From Pseudomonas sp. ok272 (lineage in GTDB: Bacteria; Pseudomonadota; Gammaproteobacteria; Pseudomonadales; Pseudomonadaceae): DNA of 64,000 nucleotides. Made by a program: the position numbers and the translations under genes. Location of the stretch: positions 324,508 through 388,507 of the forward strand of contig NZ_FOCB01000003.1 in the NCBI RefSeq assembly GCF_900109995.1, given 5' to 3'. Every line of letters starts with the position of its first letter. Positions within the stretch are counted from its first letter, which is position 1. Under the pieces are notes generated by a model. It searched no databases. It was not told the origin of the DNA and was given only the letters and a program-made list of their open reading frames with translations. Of this stretch, positions 52,117-63,350 are shown one piece after another.

Positions 52117-53490
52117 TCAGAAGAAGCTCAACCCCACATGGAACAGCTTCTCCACATCCCGAATATGCTTTTTATCCACAAGGAACAGAATCACATGATC
52201 ACCCGCCTCGATCACCGTGTCGTCGTGGGCGATCAACACTTCCTCGTCGCGGATGATCGCACCGATGGTGGTGCCCGGCGGCAGCAGGATGTTCTCGATG
52301 GCCTTGCCGATGACCTTGCTCGACTTTGCGTCACCGTGGGCAATCGCCTCGATGGCTTCCGCCGCGCCGCGGCGCAGTGAGTGCACGCTGACGATATCAC
52401 CGCGCCGCACGTGGGCCAGCAAGGTGCCGATGGTCGCCAGTTGCGGGCTGATGGCGATGTCGATGTCGCCGCCCTGGATCAGGTCGACGTAGGCCGGGTT
52501 GTTGATGATGGTCATCACTTTTTTCGCGCCCAGGCGCTTGGCCAGCAGCGACGACATGATGTTGGCTTCGTCGTCGTTGGTCAGCGCCAGGAACAGATCG
52601 GCGTCGGCAATGTTCTCTTCCAGCAGCAAATCGCGGTCCGAGGCACTGCCTTGCAGGACGACCGTGCTGTCCAGGGAGTCCGAGAGGTGGCGGCAGCGCG
52701 CCGCGTTCATCTCGATGATTTTCACCTGATAGCGGCTTTCGATGGCTTCGGCCAGGCGTTCGCCAATTTGCCCGCCGCCGGCGATGACAATGCGCTTGTA
52801 GCTCTCATCGAGCCGGCGCATTTCGCTCATCACCGCGCGAATGTTCGCTTTGGCGGCGATGAAAAATACCTCGTCGTCCGCTTCGATCACCGTATCGCCC
52901 TGGGGCAGGATCGGTCGGTCGCGGCGGAAGATCGCCGCCACGCGGGTGTCGACGTTGGGCATGTGCTCGCGCAACTGACGCAGTTGCTGGCCCACCAGCG
53001 GCCCGCCGTAGTAGGCCTTGACCGCCACCAGTTGGGCCTTGCCCTCGGCGAAGTCGATCACCTGCAAGGCGCCGGGATGCTCGATCAGGCGCTTGATGTA
53101 GTTGGTCACCACCTGTTCCGGGCTGATCAACACGTCGACCGGGATCGCGTCGTTATCGAACAGGTCGGCGCGGGTCAGGTAGGCGGCTTCACGCACGCGG
53201 GCGATCTTGGTCGGGGTGTGGAACAGGGTGTGGGCGACCTGGCAGGCGACCATGTTGGTTTCGTCGCTGTTGGTCACCGCGATCAGCATGTCGGCATCAT
53301 CGGCGCCCGCCTGGCGCAAGACGGTCGGCAGCGAGCCGCGACCTTGCACGGTGCGGATGTCCAGGCGGTCGCCGAGGTCGCGCAGGCGTTCGCCGTCGGT
53401 GTCGACCACGGTGATGTCGTTCGCTTCGCCGGCCAAGTGTTCCGCCAGCGTGCCGCCGACCTGTCCTGCGCCGAGGATGATGATTTTCAT
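52117..53490 (-). CDS. trkA: Trk potassium uptake NAD-binding protein
   Basis: 457 aa, two tandem Rossmann/TrkA-C units: [31 protein letters not shown] at the start and [28 protein letters not shown] near 230. Each is followed by a TrkA-C domain. Cytoplasmic regulator that gates the TrkH/TrkG potassium channel by nucleotide binding. Last gene of the def-fmt-rsmB-trkA operon, 22 bp behind rsmB. An exact DnaA box lies near its 3' end (52172-52180). Confidence 0.96.
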   Translation of the reverse strand: MKIIILGAGQVGGTLAEHLAGEANDITVVDTDGERLRDLGDRLDIRTVQGRGSLPTVLRQAGADDADMLIAVTNSDETNMVACQVAHTLFHTPTKIARVREAAYLTRADLFDNDAIPVDVLISPEQVVTNYIKRLIEHPGALQVIDFAEGKAQLVAVKAYYGGPLVGQQLRQLREHMPNVDTRVAAIFRRDRPILPQGDTVIEADDEVFFIAAKANIRAVMSEMRRLDESYKRIVIAGGGQIGERLAEAIESRYQVKIIEMNAARCRHLSDSLDSTVVLQGSASDRDLLLEENIADADLFLALTNDDEANIMSSLLAKRLGAKKVMTIINNPAYVDLIQGGDIDIAISPQLATIGTLLAHVRRGDIVSVHSLRRGAAEAIEAIAHGDAKSSKVIGKAIENILLPPGTTIGAIIRDEEVLIAHDDTVIEAGDHVILFLVDKKHIRDVEKLFHVGLSFF

Positions 53491-53512
53491 CCAGTCACTC
53501 CCTTAAATCCGT

Positions 53513-54823
53513 TTAACCGCGTGCGGCGGCAATCTTGATCAGCTTGGCGTAATAGAAGCCGTCGTGGCCACCCTCCTGGGCCAGTAACTGGCGGCCGTGG
53601 GGTTGCTTGATCCCGGCCTGGCTGGCGATGTCCAGTTCACGAGCGCCCGGGGTGCGCGCCAGGAAGGCTTCGATGACGTCGGTGTTCTCGGTCGGCAGGG
53701 TCGAGCAGGTGGCGTAGAGCAGGATGCCGCCCACGTCGAGGGTTGGCCACATTGCGTCCAGCAGTTCGCCCTGCAGCACGGCGAGCGCGGCAATGTCGTC
53801 CGGTTGGCGGGTCAGCTTGATGTCGGGGTGGCGACGAATCACGCCGGTGGCCGAGCACGGGGCGTCGAGCAGGATCCGTTGGAACGGCTTGCCGTCCCAC
53901 CAGGCCTGGGTGTCGCGGCCGTCGGCGGCGATCAGTTCGGCGTCCAGGCCCAGGCGCGCGAGGTTTTCCCGCACCCGTACCAGGCGCTTGGCTTCCAGGT
54001 CCACCGCCACCACGCCGGCGAGCGCTGGCTCGGCTTCGAGGATGTGGCAGGTCTTGCCGCCGGGTGCGCAGCAGGCGTCCAGCACCCGCTGGCCGGGCGC
54101 CAGGTCCAGCAGGTCGGCCGCCAGTTGCGCGGCCTCGTCCTGCACGCTGATCCAGCCCTCGGCGAAGCCCGGCAGGCTGCGCACATCGCCCGGTGTTTCG
54201 AGGACGATGCCGTCGCGGCTGTAGGTACACGGCTGGGCGTTGATGCCCGCGGCGGCCAGCAGCCCGAGGTAGGCATCGCGCGCGTGATGACGGCGGTTGA
54301 CCCGCAGAATCATGGGCGGATGGGCGTTGTTGGCGGCGCAGATGGCTTCCCATTGCTCGGGCCAGAAGGCCTTGAGGGATTTTTGCAACCAGCGCGGGTG
54401 GGCGGTGCGCACCACCGGATCGTGTTCGAGTTCGGCCAGCAGCGTTTCGCTTTCACGCTGGGCGCGGCGTAGCACGGCATTGATCAGGGCCTTGGCCCAG
54501 GGCTTTTTCAGCTTGTCGGCACAGCCCACGGTTTCACCGATGGCGGCATGGGCCGGGACCCGGGTGTAGAGCAGTTGATACAGGCCCACCAGCAACAGCG
54601 CCTCGACATCGGCGTCGGCGGCCTTGAACGGTTTTTGCAGCAACTTGGCAGCCAGTGCCGACAGGCGTGGCTGCCAGCGTGCGGTACCGAAGGCCAGGTC
54701 CTGGGTGAAGCCGCGATCACGGTCTTCGACCTTGTCCAGCTGGGTGGGCAGCGAACTGTTAAGCGACGCTTTGCCGCTGAGCACGGCAGCCAATGCCTTG
54801 GCGGCGGCCAGACGCGGGTTCAT
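53513..54823 (-). CDS. rsmB: 16S rRNA (cytosine-967-C5)-methyltransferase RsmB
   Basis: 436 aa. N-terminal NusB-like RNA-binding domain (residues ~5-140), then a SAM methyltransferase: [17 protein letters not shown], the catalytic [19 protein letters not shown] and [16 protein letters not shown] with the paired cysteines of m5C enzymes. Methylates C967 of 16S rRNA. Its start overlaps the fmt stop by 4 bp. Confidence 0.95.
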   Translation of the reverse strand: MNPRLAAAKALAAVLSGKASLNSSLPTQLDKVEDRDRGFTQDLAFGTARWQPRLSALAAKLLQKPFKAADADVEALLLVGLYQLLYTRVPAHAAIGETVGCADKLKKPWAKALINAVLRRAQRESETLLAELEHDPVVRTAHPRWLQKSLKAFWPEQWEAICAANNAHPPMILRVNRRHHARDAYLGLLAAAGINAQPCTYSRDGIVLETPGDVRSLPGFAEGWISVQDEAAQLAADLLDLAPGQRVLDACCAPGGKTCHILEAEPALAGVVAVDLEAKRLVRVRENLARLGLDAELIAADGRDTQAWWDGKPFQRILLDAPCSATGVIRRHPDIKLTRQPDDIAALAVLQGELLDAMWPTLDVGGILLYATCSTLPTENTDVIEAFLARTPGARELDIASQAGIKQPHGRQLLAQEGGHDGFYYAKLIKIAAARG

Positions 54824-55779
54824 TGGGCGTCCACCGCAGCGCCGAGCACGGTGCCCACGGCGAATTTCTCACGGCGGCTGTTGAACAGGTCGCTGAAGGC
54901 CAGCGCCTTGCCACCGGGCAATTGCAGGCGGGTCAGGCACAGCGCCTGTTCGCCACAGGCGACGATCAGGCCGTCCTTGCTGGCGTTGATGACTTCGCCC
55001 GGCGCGCCCTTGCCTTCGACGAGGCTGGCGGCCAGCACCTTCAAGGCTTCGCCATTGAGCGTGCTGTGGCAGATCGGCCACGGGTTGAAGGCGCGCACCA
55101 GGCGCTCCAGCTCCACGGCCGGGCGGCTCCAGTCGAGGCGGGCTTCATCTTTGTTCAGTTTGTGCGCATAGGTGGCGAGGCTGTCGTCCTGCACATCGCC
55201 TTCCAGGGTGCCGGCCGCGAGCCCAGCTATCGCCTGGATCACCGCAGGCGGGCCCAGTTCGGCGAGGCGGTCGTGCAGGCTGCCGCCGGTGTCGTCGGCG
55301 CTGATCGGGGTCACGACCTTGAGCAGCATCGGTCCGGTGTCCAGGCCCGCTTCCATACGCATCACGGTGACGCCGCTTTCGCGATCACCGGCCTGCACGG
55401 CGCGCTGGATCGGTGCCGCCCCGCGCCAGCGTGGCAGCAAGGAGGCGTGGCTGTTGATGCAACCCAGGCGCGGGATGTCCAGCACCACTTGCGGCAGGAT
55501 CAAGCCGTAGGCCACGACGACCAGCAAGTCCGGCGCGAGCGCCGCCAGTTCGGCCTGGGCGTCGGCATTGCGCAGGGTTGGCGGTTGCAGCACGGCAATG
55601 TTGTGCGCCAGTGCCAACTGCTTGACCGGGCTGGGCATCAGCTTTTGCCCACGACCGGCCGGGCGATCCGGCTGGGTGTAGACCGCCACGATCTGGTGCG
55701 GGCTATCGAGCAGGGCCTTGAGGTGTTCGGCAGCAAACTCGGGGGTGCCGGCAAAGACGATGCGCAGTGGCTCAGTCAT
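54820..55779 (-). CDS. fmt: Methionyl-tRNA formyltransferase
   Basis: 319 aa. [42 protein letters not shown] at the start, [28 protein letters not shown] (formyl-transfer motif with the [12 protein letters not shown] core) and LDTGPML. Formylates initiator Met-tRNA. Paired with def, whose product removes the formyl group. Confidence 0.97.
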   Translation of the reverse strand: MTEPLRIVFAGTPEFAAEHLKALLDSPHQIVAVYTQPDRPAGRGQKLMPSPVKQLALAHNIAVLQPPTLRNADAQAELAALAPDLLVVVAYGLILPQVVLDIPRLGCINSHASLLPRWRGAAPIQRAVQAGDRESGVTVMRMEAGLDTGPMLLKVVTPISADDTGGSLHDRLAELGPPAVIQAIAGLAAGTLEGDVQDDSLATYAHKLNKDEARLDWSRPAVELERLVRAFNPWPICHSTLNGEALKVLAASLVEGKGAPGEVINASKDGLIVACGEQALCLTRLQLPGGKALAFSDLFNSRREKFAVGTVLGAAVDAQ

Positions 55780-55796
55780 GGGAAGCTCTCACAAAA

Positions 55797-55823
55797 GAAA
55801 AAGGCTTGCCGCAGCAAGCCTTT
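55797..55823 (-). terminator. Intrinsic terminator between def and fmt
   Basis: AAAGGCTTGC / GCAAGCCTTT with a 4-base loop; on the minus strand it is followed by TTTTTCTTTT. It lies 13 bp after def and 20 bp before fmt, so def may be partly uncoupled from the genes behind it. Confidence 0.8.
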
Positions 55824-55835
55824 GGAAGAAAGGGA

Positions 55836-56342
55836 TCAGGCGTTCTGGCGATGGAGCTTTTCCAGCTTCTTCTTGATCCGGTCGCGTTTGAGCGAGGACA
55901 GGTAATCAACGAACAGCTTGCCGTTGAGGTGGTCGCATTCGTGCTGGATGCACACCGCCAGCAGGCCTTCGGCGATCAGCTCGTAGGGCTTGCCGTCACG
56001 GTCCAGGGCCTTGATCTTGACCTTTTGCGGGCGATCGACGTTCTCGTAGAAGCCGGGTACCGACAGGCAACCTTCCTGATACTGGTCCATCTCGTCGGTC
56101 AGGGTCTCGAACTCAGGGTTGATGAACACCCGAGGTTCGCTGCGGTCTTCGGACAGGTCCATGACCACGATGCGCTTGTGCACGTTGACCTGGGTCGCCG
56201 CGAGGCCGATGCCTGGTGCTTCATACATTGTTTCAAACATGTCATCGACCAACTGCCGCACTTCGTCGTCCACTACGGCCACCGGTTTGGCGATGGTCCG
56301 CAGGCGCGGGTCGGGGAATTCGAGGATGTTCAAAATGGCCAT
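55836..56342 (-). CDS. def: Peptide deformylase
   Basis: 168 aa from the ATG at 56342, the standard length; the longer frame to 56624 has no support. All three signature motifs: [17 protein letters not shown] and QHECDHLNG (metal ligands Cys and two His, catalytic Glu). Removes the formyl group from new proteins. Confidence 0.97.
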   Translation of the reverse strand: MAILNILEFPDPRLRTIAKPVAVVDDEVRQLVDDMFETMYEAPGIGLAATQVNVHKRIVVMDLSEDRSEPRVFINPEFETLTDEMDQYQEGCLSVPGFYENVDRPQKVKIKALDRDGKPYELIAEGLLAVCIQHECDHLNGKLFVDYLSSLKRDRIKKKLEKLHRQNA

Positions 56343-56671
56343 AAGCGTAATTGCTGCACGTGTGAAGTAAGGTCGGGGCCGGTGGCCGGGCGGGTCCAGG
56401 GACTCAGTCCGTGGAGGCGGGCTACCGTTGTAAAACCAAGCTCCTTGTTTCAAGGGAGCGAGCCATGGAGGCTCCAGTGTTTTACGCGAGCGCACATGAT
56501 AAAGGGAATCACCGCATGATGAAATCACTAGTCGCCCTGTGGCGTCGCGATCCGGGCGGTTTCGCCCCTGGACACACCGCTGCAACGGTCCCCTCGCGAA
56601 CAAGTTACCAACAGACTTATCCACAGCTTGTGCCTAGGTCTTAACACCGTCTAACGATCAAGGATGATCCT
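56343..56671. other. Gap between def and dprA without the usual LysM gene
   Basis: In P. aeruginosa a LysM-domain gene lies here. In this window only 329 bp remain, with one short frame from the ATG pair at 56516/56519 ([11 protein letters not shown]..., 43 codons to 56644) whose first eight codons look like a signal-peptide start, and an exact DnaA box at 56617-56625. No LysM domain is visible. Confidence 0.5.
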
Positions 56672-57775
56672 ATGTCGCCGTCTGCACCTGCAGCGCTTTC
56701 GCCTGCAGAACTGGAAGCCCGCTTACGCCTGCACTGCCTGCCGGATGTCGGTCCGCGGCGGTTCAAAACCCTGCTCGATGCCTTCGGCTGTGCCTCCAAG
56801 GCGCTCAGTGCACCGGCCAGTGCATGGCGCTCCCTCGGGTTGCCGGCGGCCAGTGCCGATGCCCGGCGCAGCCCGCTGATTCGCGACTGCGCCTACCGCG
56901 CATTGGCCTGGCTAGAGCATGAGGACCAACATTTATTGGTGTTGGGGCAACCGGGATACCCGGCACTGCTGGAAGAAATCAGCGACCCGCCACCGCTGTT
57001 GTTTGTCGCGGGCAGCCCGGCGATCCTGGAACAACCGCAGTTGGCGATGGTCGGCAGCCGCCGCGCTTCACGACCGGGCCTGGACACCGCCACGGCGTTT
57101 TCCCGCAGCCTGGCGGGAGCCGGATTCGTCATCACCAGCGGCCTGGCCCTGGGCATCGACGCGGCGGTGCATCAAGCCGCGCTGGACGTCGGTGGGCACA
57201 CGATCGGGGTGGTGGGCACAGGCCTGGGAAATTTTTATCCACAGCGCAATCGACGCCTCGGCGAGGCCATGATCGCCCAAGGCAGCGCAGTGGTTTCCGA
57301 GTTCCCCCTGGACGCTGGCCCACACGCCAGCAACTTCCCCCGGCGCAATCGAATCATCAGCGGATTGTCACTGGGTGTGCTGGTGGTCGAGGCCAGTGTC
57401 GCCAGCGGTTCGTTGATCACGGCCCGGTTGGCGGCGGAGCAGGGACGCGAGGTGTACGCGATCCCCGGTTCCATTCACCACCCCGGCGCCCGTGGCTGCC
57501 ATCAATTGATCCGCGATGGCGCGGTATTGGTGGAAACCATCGAACACATCCTCGAAGGCCTGCGCGGCTGGCACCACGAACCGTCTGCCCCCGACGCCCC
57601 GCCCCCAGCGGATCACCCGCTGCTGCGGTTGCTGTTTGCCGCGCCCTACACCAGTGAGGCCCTGGCCGACGCGGTGGGTTGGCCGTTGCCCAAGGTGTTG
57701 GCCGCCCTGACCGAGTTGGAGATGCAAGCGCGTGCGGTGTGTGAAGGCGGACGCTGGTTTGCCCGCCTACGCTAG
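56672..57775 (+). CDS. dprA: DNA-processing protein DprA (Smf)
   Basis: 367 aa. N-terminal SAM-like helices, then the Rossmann core PQLAMVGSRRASRPGLDTATAFSRSLAGAGFVITSGLALGIDAAVHQAALDVGGHTIGVVGTGLGNFYPQRN and FPRRNRIISGLSLGVLVVEASVASGSLITARLAAEQGREVYAIPGSIHHPGARGCHQLIRDGA, and a C-terminal winged helix (LRLLFAAPYTSEALADAVGWPLPKVLAALTELEMQARAV). Loads RecA onto incoming single-stranded DNA. An exact DnaA box lies inside it (57235-57243). Confidence 0.95.
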   Translation: MSPSAPAALSPAELEARLRLHCLPDVGPRRFKTLLDAFGCASKALSAPASAWRSLGLPAASADARRSPLIRDCAYRALAWLEHEDQHLLVLGQPGYPALLEEISDPPPLLFVAGSPAILEQPQLAMVGSRRASRPGLDTATAFSRSLAGAGFVITSGLALGIDAAVHQAALDVGGHTIGVVGTGLGNFYPQRNRRLGEAMIAQGSAVVSEFPLDAGPHASNFPRRNRIISGLSLGVLVVEASVASGSLITARLAAEQGREVYAIPGSIHHPGARGCHQLIRDGAVLVETIEHILEGLRGWHHEPSAPDAPPPADHPLLRLLFAAPYTSEALADAVGWPLPKVLAALTELEMQARAVCEGGRWFARLR

Positions 57776-57819
57776 AAAGATAGGTAAACTGCGCGCAGCC
57801 TTATTTTGGAGAGTTGGTG

Positions 57820-58377
57820 ATGGTCAACAAATGGCGTGTGCAGCAGGCAGCCCGGGGAATTCGCGCAGGGGCGGTGATTGCCTACCCGACCGAAGCCGTC
57901 TGGGGCCTGGGCTGTGACCCTTGGGACGAAGAGGCGGTGTACCGCTTGCTGGCGATCAAGGGGCGCTCGGTGGAAAAAGGCCTGATCCTGATTGCCGACA
58001 ACATCCGCCAGTTCGACTTCCTGTTCGAGGATTTCCCCGAGCTGTGGATGGACCGCATGGCCAGTACCTGGCCGGGGCCGAACACGTGGCTGGTGCCGCA
58101 CCAGAACCTGCTGCCGCAATGGATCACCGGGGTGCACGAGACCGTGGCCCTGCGCGTCAGCGATCACCCGCAGGTGCGGGACTTGTGCGCATTGGTCGGG
58201 CCGTTGGTGTCGACCTCGGCCAACCCGCAAGGCCGGCCGGCGGCGCGGACGCGGCTGCGCGTCGAGCAGTACTTCCGTGGCCAGGTCGACCTGGTGCTGG
58301 GCGGCAACCTGGGTGGGCGCAAGAACCCCAGCGTGATTCGTGACCTGGCGACCGGGCATGTGGTGCGTCCGGATTGA
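57820..58377 (+). CDS. tsaC: Threonylcarbamoyl-AMP synthase TsaC (YrdC family)
   Basis: 185 aa from the ATG at 57820, with GGAGAG upstream; TTG and GTG one and two codons earlier are weaker. [40 protein letters not shown] and [16 protein letters not shown] are the family motifs. Makes threonylcarbamoyl-AMP for the t6A base of tRNAs. Confidence 0.94.
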   Translation: MVNKWRVQQAARGIRAGAVIAYPTEAVWGLGCDPWDEEAVYRLLAIKGRSVEKGLILIADNIRQFDFLFEDFPELWMDRMASTWPGPNTWLVPHQNLLPQWITGVHETVALRVSDHPQVRDLCALVGPLVSTSANPQGRPAARTRLRVEQYFRGQVDLVLGGNLGGRKNPSVIRDLATGHVVRPD

Positions 58378-58393
58378 GACCGGGTTGCGGTGG

Positions 58394-58461
58394 TTCGCGG
58401 GCAAGCCTCGCTCCTACAGATCGTTGCGTTGATTGATCTTATGTAGGAGCGAGGCTTGCCC
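58394..58461. repeat. REP doublet interrupted by an insertion
   Basis: Left REP at 58394-58417 faces a second copy at 58443-58461, which is cut after cttgccc and resumes at 58607-58621. Same REP type as at 51477-51566, which shows the uninterrupted order. Confidence 0.8.
58452..58461 (+). repeat. Left 10-bp direct repeat AGGCTTGCCC
   Basis: Identical to 58607-58616 on the other side of the 145-bp element; interpreted as the target duplication made on insertion. Confidence 0.7.
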
Positions 58462-58606
58462 TAATGCCAGTCAGTTAAGCGAAACCCACGTGGGAGCGAG
58501 CCTGCTCGCGATAGCAGTAGGTCAGTCAACGGAGATGTTGGCTGTGTTGCCGTCTTCGCGAGCAGGCTCGCTCCCACAGGTTTGGCGCCTTAACTGACTG
58601 GCATTA
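58462..58606. mobile_element. 145-bp MITE-like element carrying a REP doublet
   Basis: Bounded by perfect 18-bp inverted ends TAATGCCAGTCAGTTAAG (58462-58479) and its complement (58589-58606), flanked by a 10-bp direct repeat. Inside are two inverted REPs of the GTGGGAGCGAGC type (58490-58511 and 58556-58577). No coding capacity, so it would need a transposase in trans. Inserted into another REP. Confidence 0.75.
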
Positions 58607-58616
58607 AGGCTTGCCC
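58607..58616 (+). repeat. Right 10-bp direct repeat AGGCTTGCCC
   Basis: Second copy of the presumed target duplication; the host REP continues from here with gcgaaggcg. Confidence 0.7.
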
Positions 58617-58630
58617 GCGAAGGCGTCCCC

Positions 58631-59608
58631 TCAAGGCAACAAAATGGTCGACCCGGTGGTGCGCCGCGCCGACAACTCGGTCTGCGCCTTGGCGGCCTCG
58701 GCCAATGGATAGCGCTGGCTGATGTCCACCGTCAGCGTGCCGCTGATGATCATCGCGAACAGCTCATCGGCCATGGCTTGCAGGTTCTCGGCCGTGTTGG
58801 CGTACGTCGCCAGGGTTGGCCGGGTGACGTACAGCGAGCCCTTGGTCGACAGAATCCCCAGGTTCACCCCATCCACCGCCCCCGAGGCGTTGCCGAAGCT
58901 CACCACCAGCCCACGCGGCGCGGTGCTGTCCAGAGACGTCAACCAGGTGTCCTTGCCGACCCCGTCGTACACCACGGGGCACTTCTTGCCGTCCGTCAGT
59001 TCCAGTACCCGCTGTGCGACGTTTTCATGGCTGTAGTCGATGGTCGCCCAGGCGCCGTTGGCCATGGCCAGCGCGGCTTTCTCCTTCGAGCTGACCGTGC
59101 CGATCAGCTTCACGCCCAGGGCCTTGGCCCACTGGCAGGCCAGCGAACCCACGCCCCCGGCGGCGGCGTGGAACAGGATGGTTTCGCCCCCCTTGAGTTC
59201 ATAGGTCTGACGTAACAGGTACTGCACCGTCAGGCCTTTGAGCATGACCCCGGCGGCCTGCTCGAAGCTGATGGCGTCCGGCAGGTGCACCAGATTGTCC
59301 TGCGGCAATACGTGCAGCTCACTGTAGGCGCCCAGTGGGCCACTGCCGTAGGCCACGCGGTCACCGACCTTGAAGCGGGTCACGCCACTGCCGATGGCAT
59401 CGACCACCCCCGCGCCTTCCGCCCCCAGACCCGATGGCAAGGCGGGCGGCGCATAGAGCCCGCTGCGGAAATAGGTGTCGATGAAGTTCAGGCCAATGGC
59501 CTGGTTGCGCACGCGCACCTGCTGCGGGCCCGGCTCGGGGCTCTGGTAGTCCACATACTCAAGCACCTCGGGGCCGCCATGGGCGCGGAACTGGATACGT
59601 TTGGCCAT
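58631..59608 (-). CDS. qor: NADPH:quinone oxidoreductase Qor
   Basis: 325 aa from the ATG at 59608 (AKRIQFRAHGGPEVLEY); two extra codons upstream are in frame. Medium-chain dehydrogenase without zinc ligands: NQAIGLNFIDTYFRSGLY, cofactor loop FHAAAGGVGSLACQWAKALG. Reduces quinones with NADPH. Lies between tsaC and hemF, as in other pseudomonads. Confidence 0.93.
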   Translation of the reverse strand: MAKRIQFRAHGGPEVLEYVDYQSPEPGPQQVRVRNQAIGLNFIDTYFRSGLYAPPALPSGLGAEGAGVVDAIGSGVTRFKVGDRVAYGSGPLGAYSELHVLPQDNLVHLPDAISFEQAAGVMLKGLTVQYLLRQTYELKGGETILFHAAAGGVGSLACQWAKALGVKLIGTVSSKEKAALAMANGAWATIDYSHENVAQRVLELTDGKKCPVVYDGVGKDTWLTSLDSTAPRGLVVSFGNASGAVDGVNLGILSTKGSLYVTRPTLATYANTAENLQAMADELFAMIISGTLTVDISQRYPLAEAAKAQTELSARRTTGSTILLP

Positions 59609-59749
59609 CTGCATTCTCCTGAAGGGGTTTTGCGTAGGGGGCCTATCGGACTCCTAAGCTTGATCTTCGTCAACTGTGGTGCTTGCGGGTGCGGTGTTAT
59701 GCTACGCGCCCATTTGCGCTGGCCGCCGTCCTGATGGCGCGCCACGTAG

Positions 59750-60688
<939 letters not shown>

Positions 60689-60701
60689 ACGAGGAGTCCC
60701 G

Positions 60702-61523
60702 ATGGACCGTTACGTCGTATTCGGTAACCCGATTGGCCACAGCAAGTCGCCGCTGATCCACCGCCTGTTTGCCGAGCAGACCGGCCAGCAATTGGACTAC
60801 AGCACCTTGCTGGCGCCACTCGACGATTTTGCCGGCTGCGCGGCGGCTTTTTTCCGCGAAGGCCGTGGGGCCAATGTCACCGTGCCGTTCAAGGAAGAGG
60901 CGTATCGCCTGGCCCACCACCTGACGGCGCGGGCGCAACGGGCCGGGGCGGTCAACACCCTGAGCAAGCAGGCCGATGGCCGCCTGCTGGGGGACAACAC
61001 CGACGGCGCCGGGCTGGTGCGCGACCTGACGGTCAACGCCGGGTTCAGCCTGCGGGGCAAACGCATCCTGTTGCTGGGTGCCGGCGGCGCGGTGCGGGGG
61101 GCGCTGGAGCCCTTGCTGGCCGAGCAGCCGGCGTCGGTAATCATCGCCAACCGCACCGTGGAAAAGGCCGAGTTGCTGGCCGAATTGTTCGCGGACCTGG
61201 GCCCGGTATCGGCCAGCGGCTTTGATTGGCTGCGCGAGCCGGTGGACCTGATCATCAACGCCACGTCCGCCAGCTTGGCCGGCGAGGTCCCGCCGATCGC
61301 CAGCAGCTTGGTCGACCCCGGCAAGACCCTGTGCTACGACATGATGTACGGCAAGGAGCCCACCCCGTTCTGCCGCTGGGCCAGTGAGCAGGGGGCCGCG
61401 GTGGCGATGGACGGCCTGGGCATGCTCGCCGAGCAGGCCGGCGAAGCGTTCTTCCTGTGGCGCGGGGTGCGCCCGGACACGGCACCGGTATTGGCCGAGC
61501 TGCGTCGTCAGTTGGCGGCGTAA
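60702..61523 (+). CDS. aroE: Shikimate dehydrogenase
   Basis: 273 aa. [23 protein letters not shown] (shikimate site), [14 protein letters not shown] with the catalytic Lys, [13 protein letters not shown], and the NADP loop [17 protein letters not shown] followed by [14 protein letters not shown]. Reduces 3-dehydroshikimate in aromatic amino-acid synthesis. ATG preceded by GAGGAG. Operon with hemF. Confidence 0.96.
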   Translation: MDRYVVFGNPIGHSKSPLIHRLFAEQTGQQLDYSTLLAPLDDFAGCAAAFFREGRGANVTVPFKEEAYRLAHHLTARAQRAGAVNTLSKQADGRLLGDNTDGAGLVRDLTVNAGFSLRGKRILLLGAGGAVRGALEPLLAEQPASVIIANRTVEKAELLAELFADLGPVSASGFDWLREPVDLIINATSASLAGEVPPIASSLVDPGKTLCYDMMYGKEPTPFCRWASEQGAAVAMDGLGMLAEQAGEAFFLWRGVRPDTAPVLAELRRQLAA

Positions 61524-61545
61524 ACCCGGAAGCAGATCATTTCCA

Positions 61546-61640
61546 TGTGGGAGCGAGCCTGCTCGCGAAGAGGGTGTGTCAGTCGACAGCATTGCAGTCT
61601 GATACATCGCTTTCGCCGGCCAGCCGGTCTCGCTCCCACA
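61546..61640. repeat. REP doublet, one arm degenerate
   Basis: A good GTGGGAGCGAGC-type REP (61546-61569) facing a decayed partner that keeps only TCTCGCTCCCAC (about 61628-61639). Located between convergent aroE and the SulP gene. Confidence 0.75.
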
Positions 61641-61662
61641 AGAGCCGTATTGTGGTGTCAGA

Positions 61663-63231
61663 TCAATCTTCAAACCGAATCGGACACTTCTGCGCCCCTT
61701 CCAACTTCCTCAATTCCTCCACCACATGCCCCCGCGCTCGGCGCAAGGTCAGGCTGCGGCCCTGCTGGAGCAGGCGCCGCGCTTGCTGGTGGAGCATTTC
61801 CACCCCTGAGTAATCGATGAAGTTGATGTGCTGCGCCTCGATCACCACCTTCGGGGCCTGGGTGCGTTGCAGGCGCACTTGCAGGTAGTGGCTGGCGCCG
61901 AAGAAGATCGAGCCGCCGACCCGCAGGATCTCTTCGTCACCCTCGCGCCACTGCTGCACCCGCGGTTGCGAGGTGCGCTTGAGGTAGAAGAACAGCGACG
62001 CCAGCACCCCGGCGTAGATGGCCGTCTGTAGCTCCAGCAACAGCGTGGCGACGCAGGTCAGCGCCATCACCAGGAACTCGGCACGGCTGACCCGCCACAG
62101 CGCGCGAATGCCACGGTGGTCCACCAGCCCCCAACTGATCAGCAGAATGCTGCCGGCCATGGCCGGGATCGGGATGTGTGCAATCAACGTCGCCCCGGTC
62201 ACCGCGAACAACGCCACCCACAGCGCCGAAAACACCCCGGCCAGGGGCGAGCAGGCCCCGGCCTCGTAGCTCAGGCCCGAACGGGTGAAGGAGCCGGCTG
62301 ACAGCGAACCGGAGAAAAAACTGCCGACGATGTTGGAAAGGCCCTGCGCGCGGATCTCCTGATTCGCGTCGAGCAACTGCTGCGAGCGGATCGACAGCGA
62401 GCGGGCAATCGACAGGCTGGTGACCAGCCCGAGCATGCCCACCGCCACTGCACTGGGCAGCAGGCGCAGCACCAACTCCAGGTCCAGCGGCAACGGGCTG
62501 AACGGTGGCAGGCGGCCGACGAACGCGCTGACCAGCTTCACGTGGCCGAACATCGACGGCCACAGCCACACCAGCACGCTGCTGAGGACCAGGCTGAGCA
62601 GCAGGCTCGGCCAGCGCGGCAGCAGCAGCTTCAACACAATCCCCAGCGCCAAGGTGCCGAGACCCAGCACCAGCGAGGGTTGATCCAGGGCGTCGAGGTG
62701 GCTGACCAGCGACAACAGGCTGTTCAGCGCGGTGGCCTGGTTCGCCAGCTCCAGCCCCAGCAGATTGGGCAACTGCCCCAGGGCAATCACCGCCGCCGCG
62801 CCGAGGGTGAACCCCAGCACCACCGAGTGCGAGACGAAGTTCACCAGGGCGCCGAAGCGCAGCATGCCCAGCAGCCATTGGAAAACCCCGGCCAGCAAGG
62901 TCAGCAACAGGATGAGGGTGATGTAGTCCTGGGAGGCGGGGACGGCCAACGGGCTGACGCTGGCGTAGAGGACGATGGAGATGGCCGCCGTCGGACCGCA
63001 GATCAGGTGCCACGACGACCCCCACAAACAGGCGATCAGCACCGGGACGATGGCCGCGTACAAACCGTATTCGGCCGGCAACCCGGCGATCAGGGCGTAG
63101 GCAATCGATTGCGGCAGCGCCAGGACCGCCCCGCTCAGCCCCACCACCAGGTCGCGGCCCACGCTGGCACGGGTTTGCCGGGGTAGCCAACTGAGGAAGG
63201 GAAACAGTTTATGGCGTGTGGGAATTGCCAT
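61663..63231 (-). CDS. SulP-family anion transporter with STAS domain
   Basis: 522 aa. About 10-12 membrane segments; ALIAGLPAEYGLYAAIVPVLIACLWGSSWHLICGPTAAISIVLYA is the SulP signature. C-terminal STAS domain at about 430-520 (ILRVGGSIFFGASHYLQVRLQ, VVIEAQHINFIDYSGVEML). Moves sulfate, bicarbonate or similar anions at the inner membrane; the substrate cannot be read from sequence. Confidence 0.9.
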   Translation of the reverse strand: MAIPTRHKLFPFLSWLPRQTRASVGRDLVVGLSGAVLALPQSIAYALIAGLPAEYGLYAAIVPVLIACLWGSSWHLICGPTAAISIVLYASVSPLAVPASQDYITLILLLTLLAGVFQWLLGMLRFGALVNFVSHSVVLGFTLGAAAVIALGQLPNLLGLELANQATALNSLLSLVSHLDALDQPSLVLGLGTLALGIVLKLLLPRWPSLLLSLVLSSVLVWLWPSMFGHVKLVSAFVGRLPPFSPLPLDLELVLRLLPSAVAVGMLGLVTSLSIARSLSIRSQQLLDANQEIRAQGLSNIVGSFFSGSLSAGSFTRSGLSYEAGACSPLAGVFSALWVALFAVTGATLIAHIPIPAMAGSILLISWGLVDHRGIRALWRVSRAEFLVMALTCVATLLLELQTAIYAGVLASLFFYLKRTSQPRVQQWREGDEEILRVGGSIFFGASHYLQVRLQRTQAPKVVIEAQHINFIDYSGVEMLHQQARRLLQQGRSLTLRRARGHVVEELRKLEGAQKCPIRFED

Positions 63232-63350
63232 GGGGCCTCAAGATGAAGGGCGGTGAGAGAGTCATGGATCGTACCTTTGTCGGGCGCAAACACATATCTC
63301 AAAACACTTGAGCGCCAGTGGATGAAATACCGGGGGTGACGCCGATCAGG

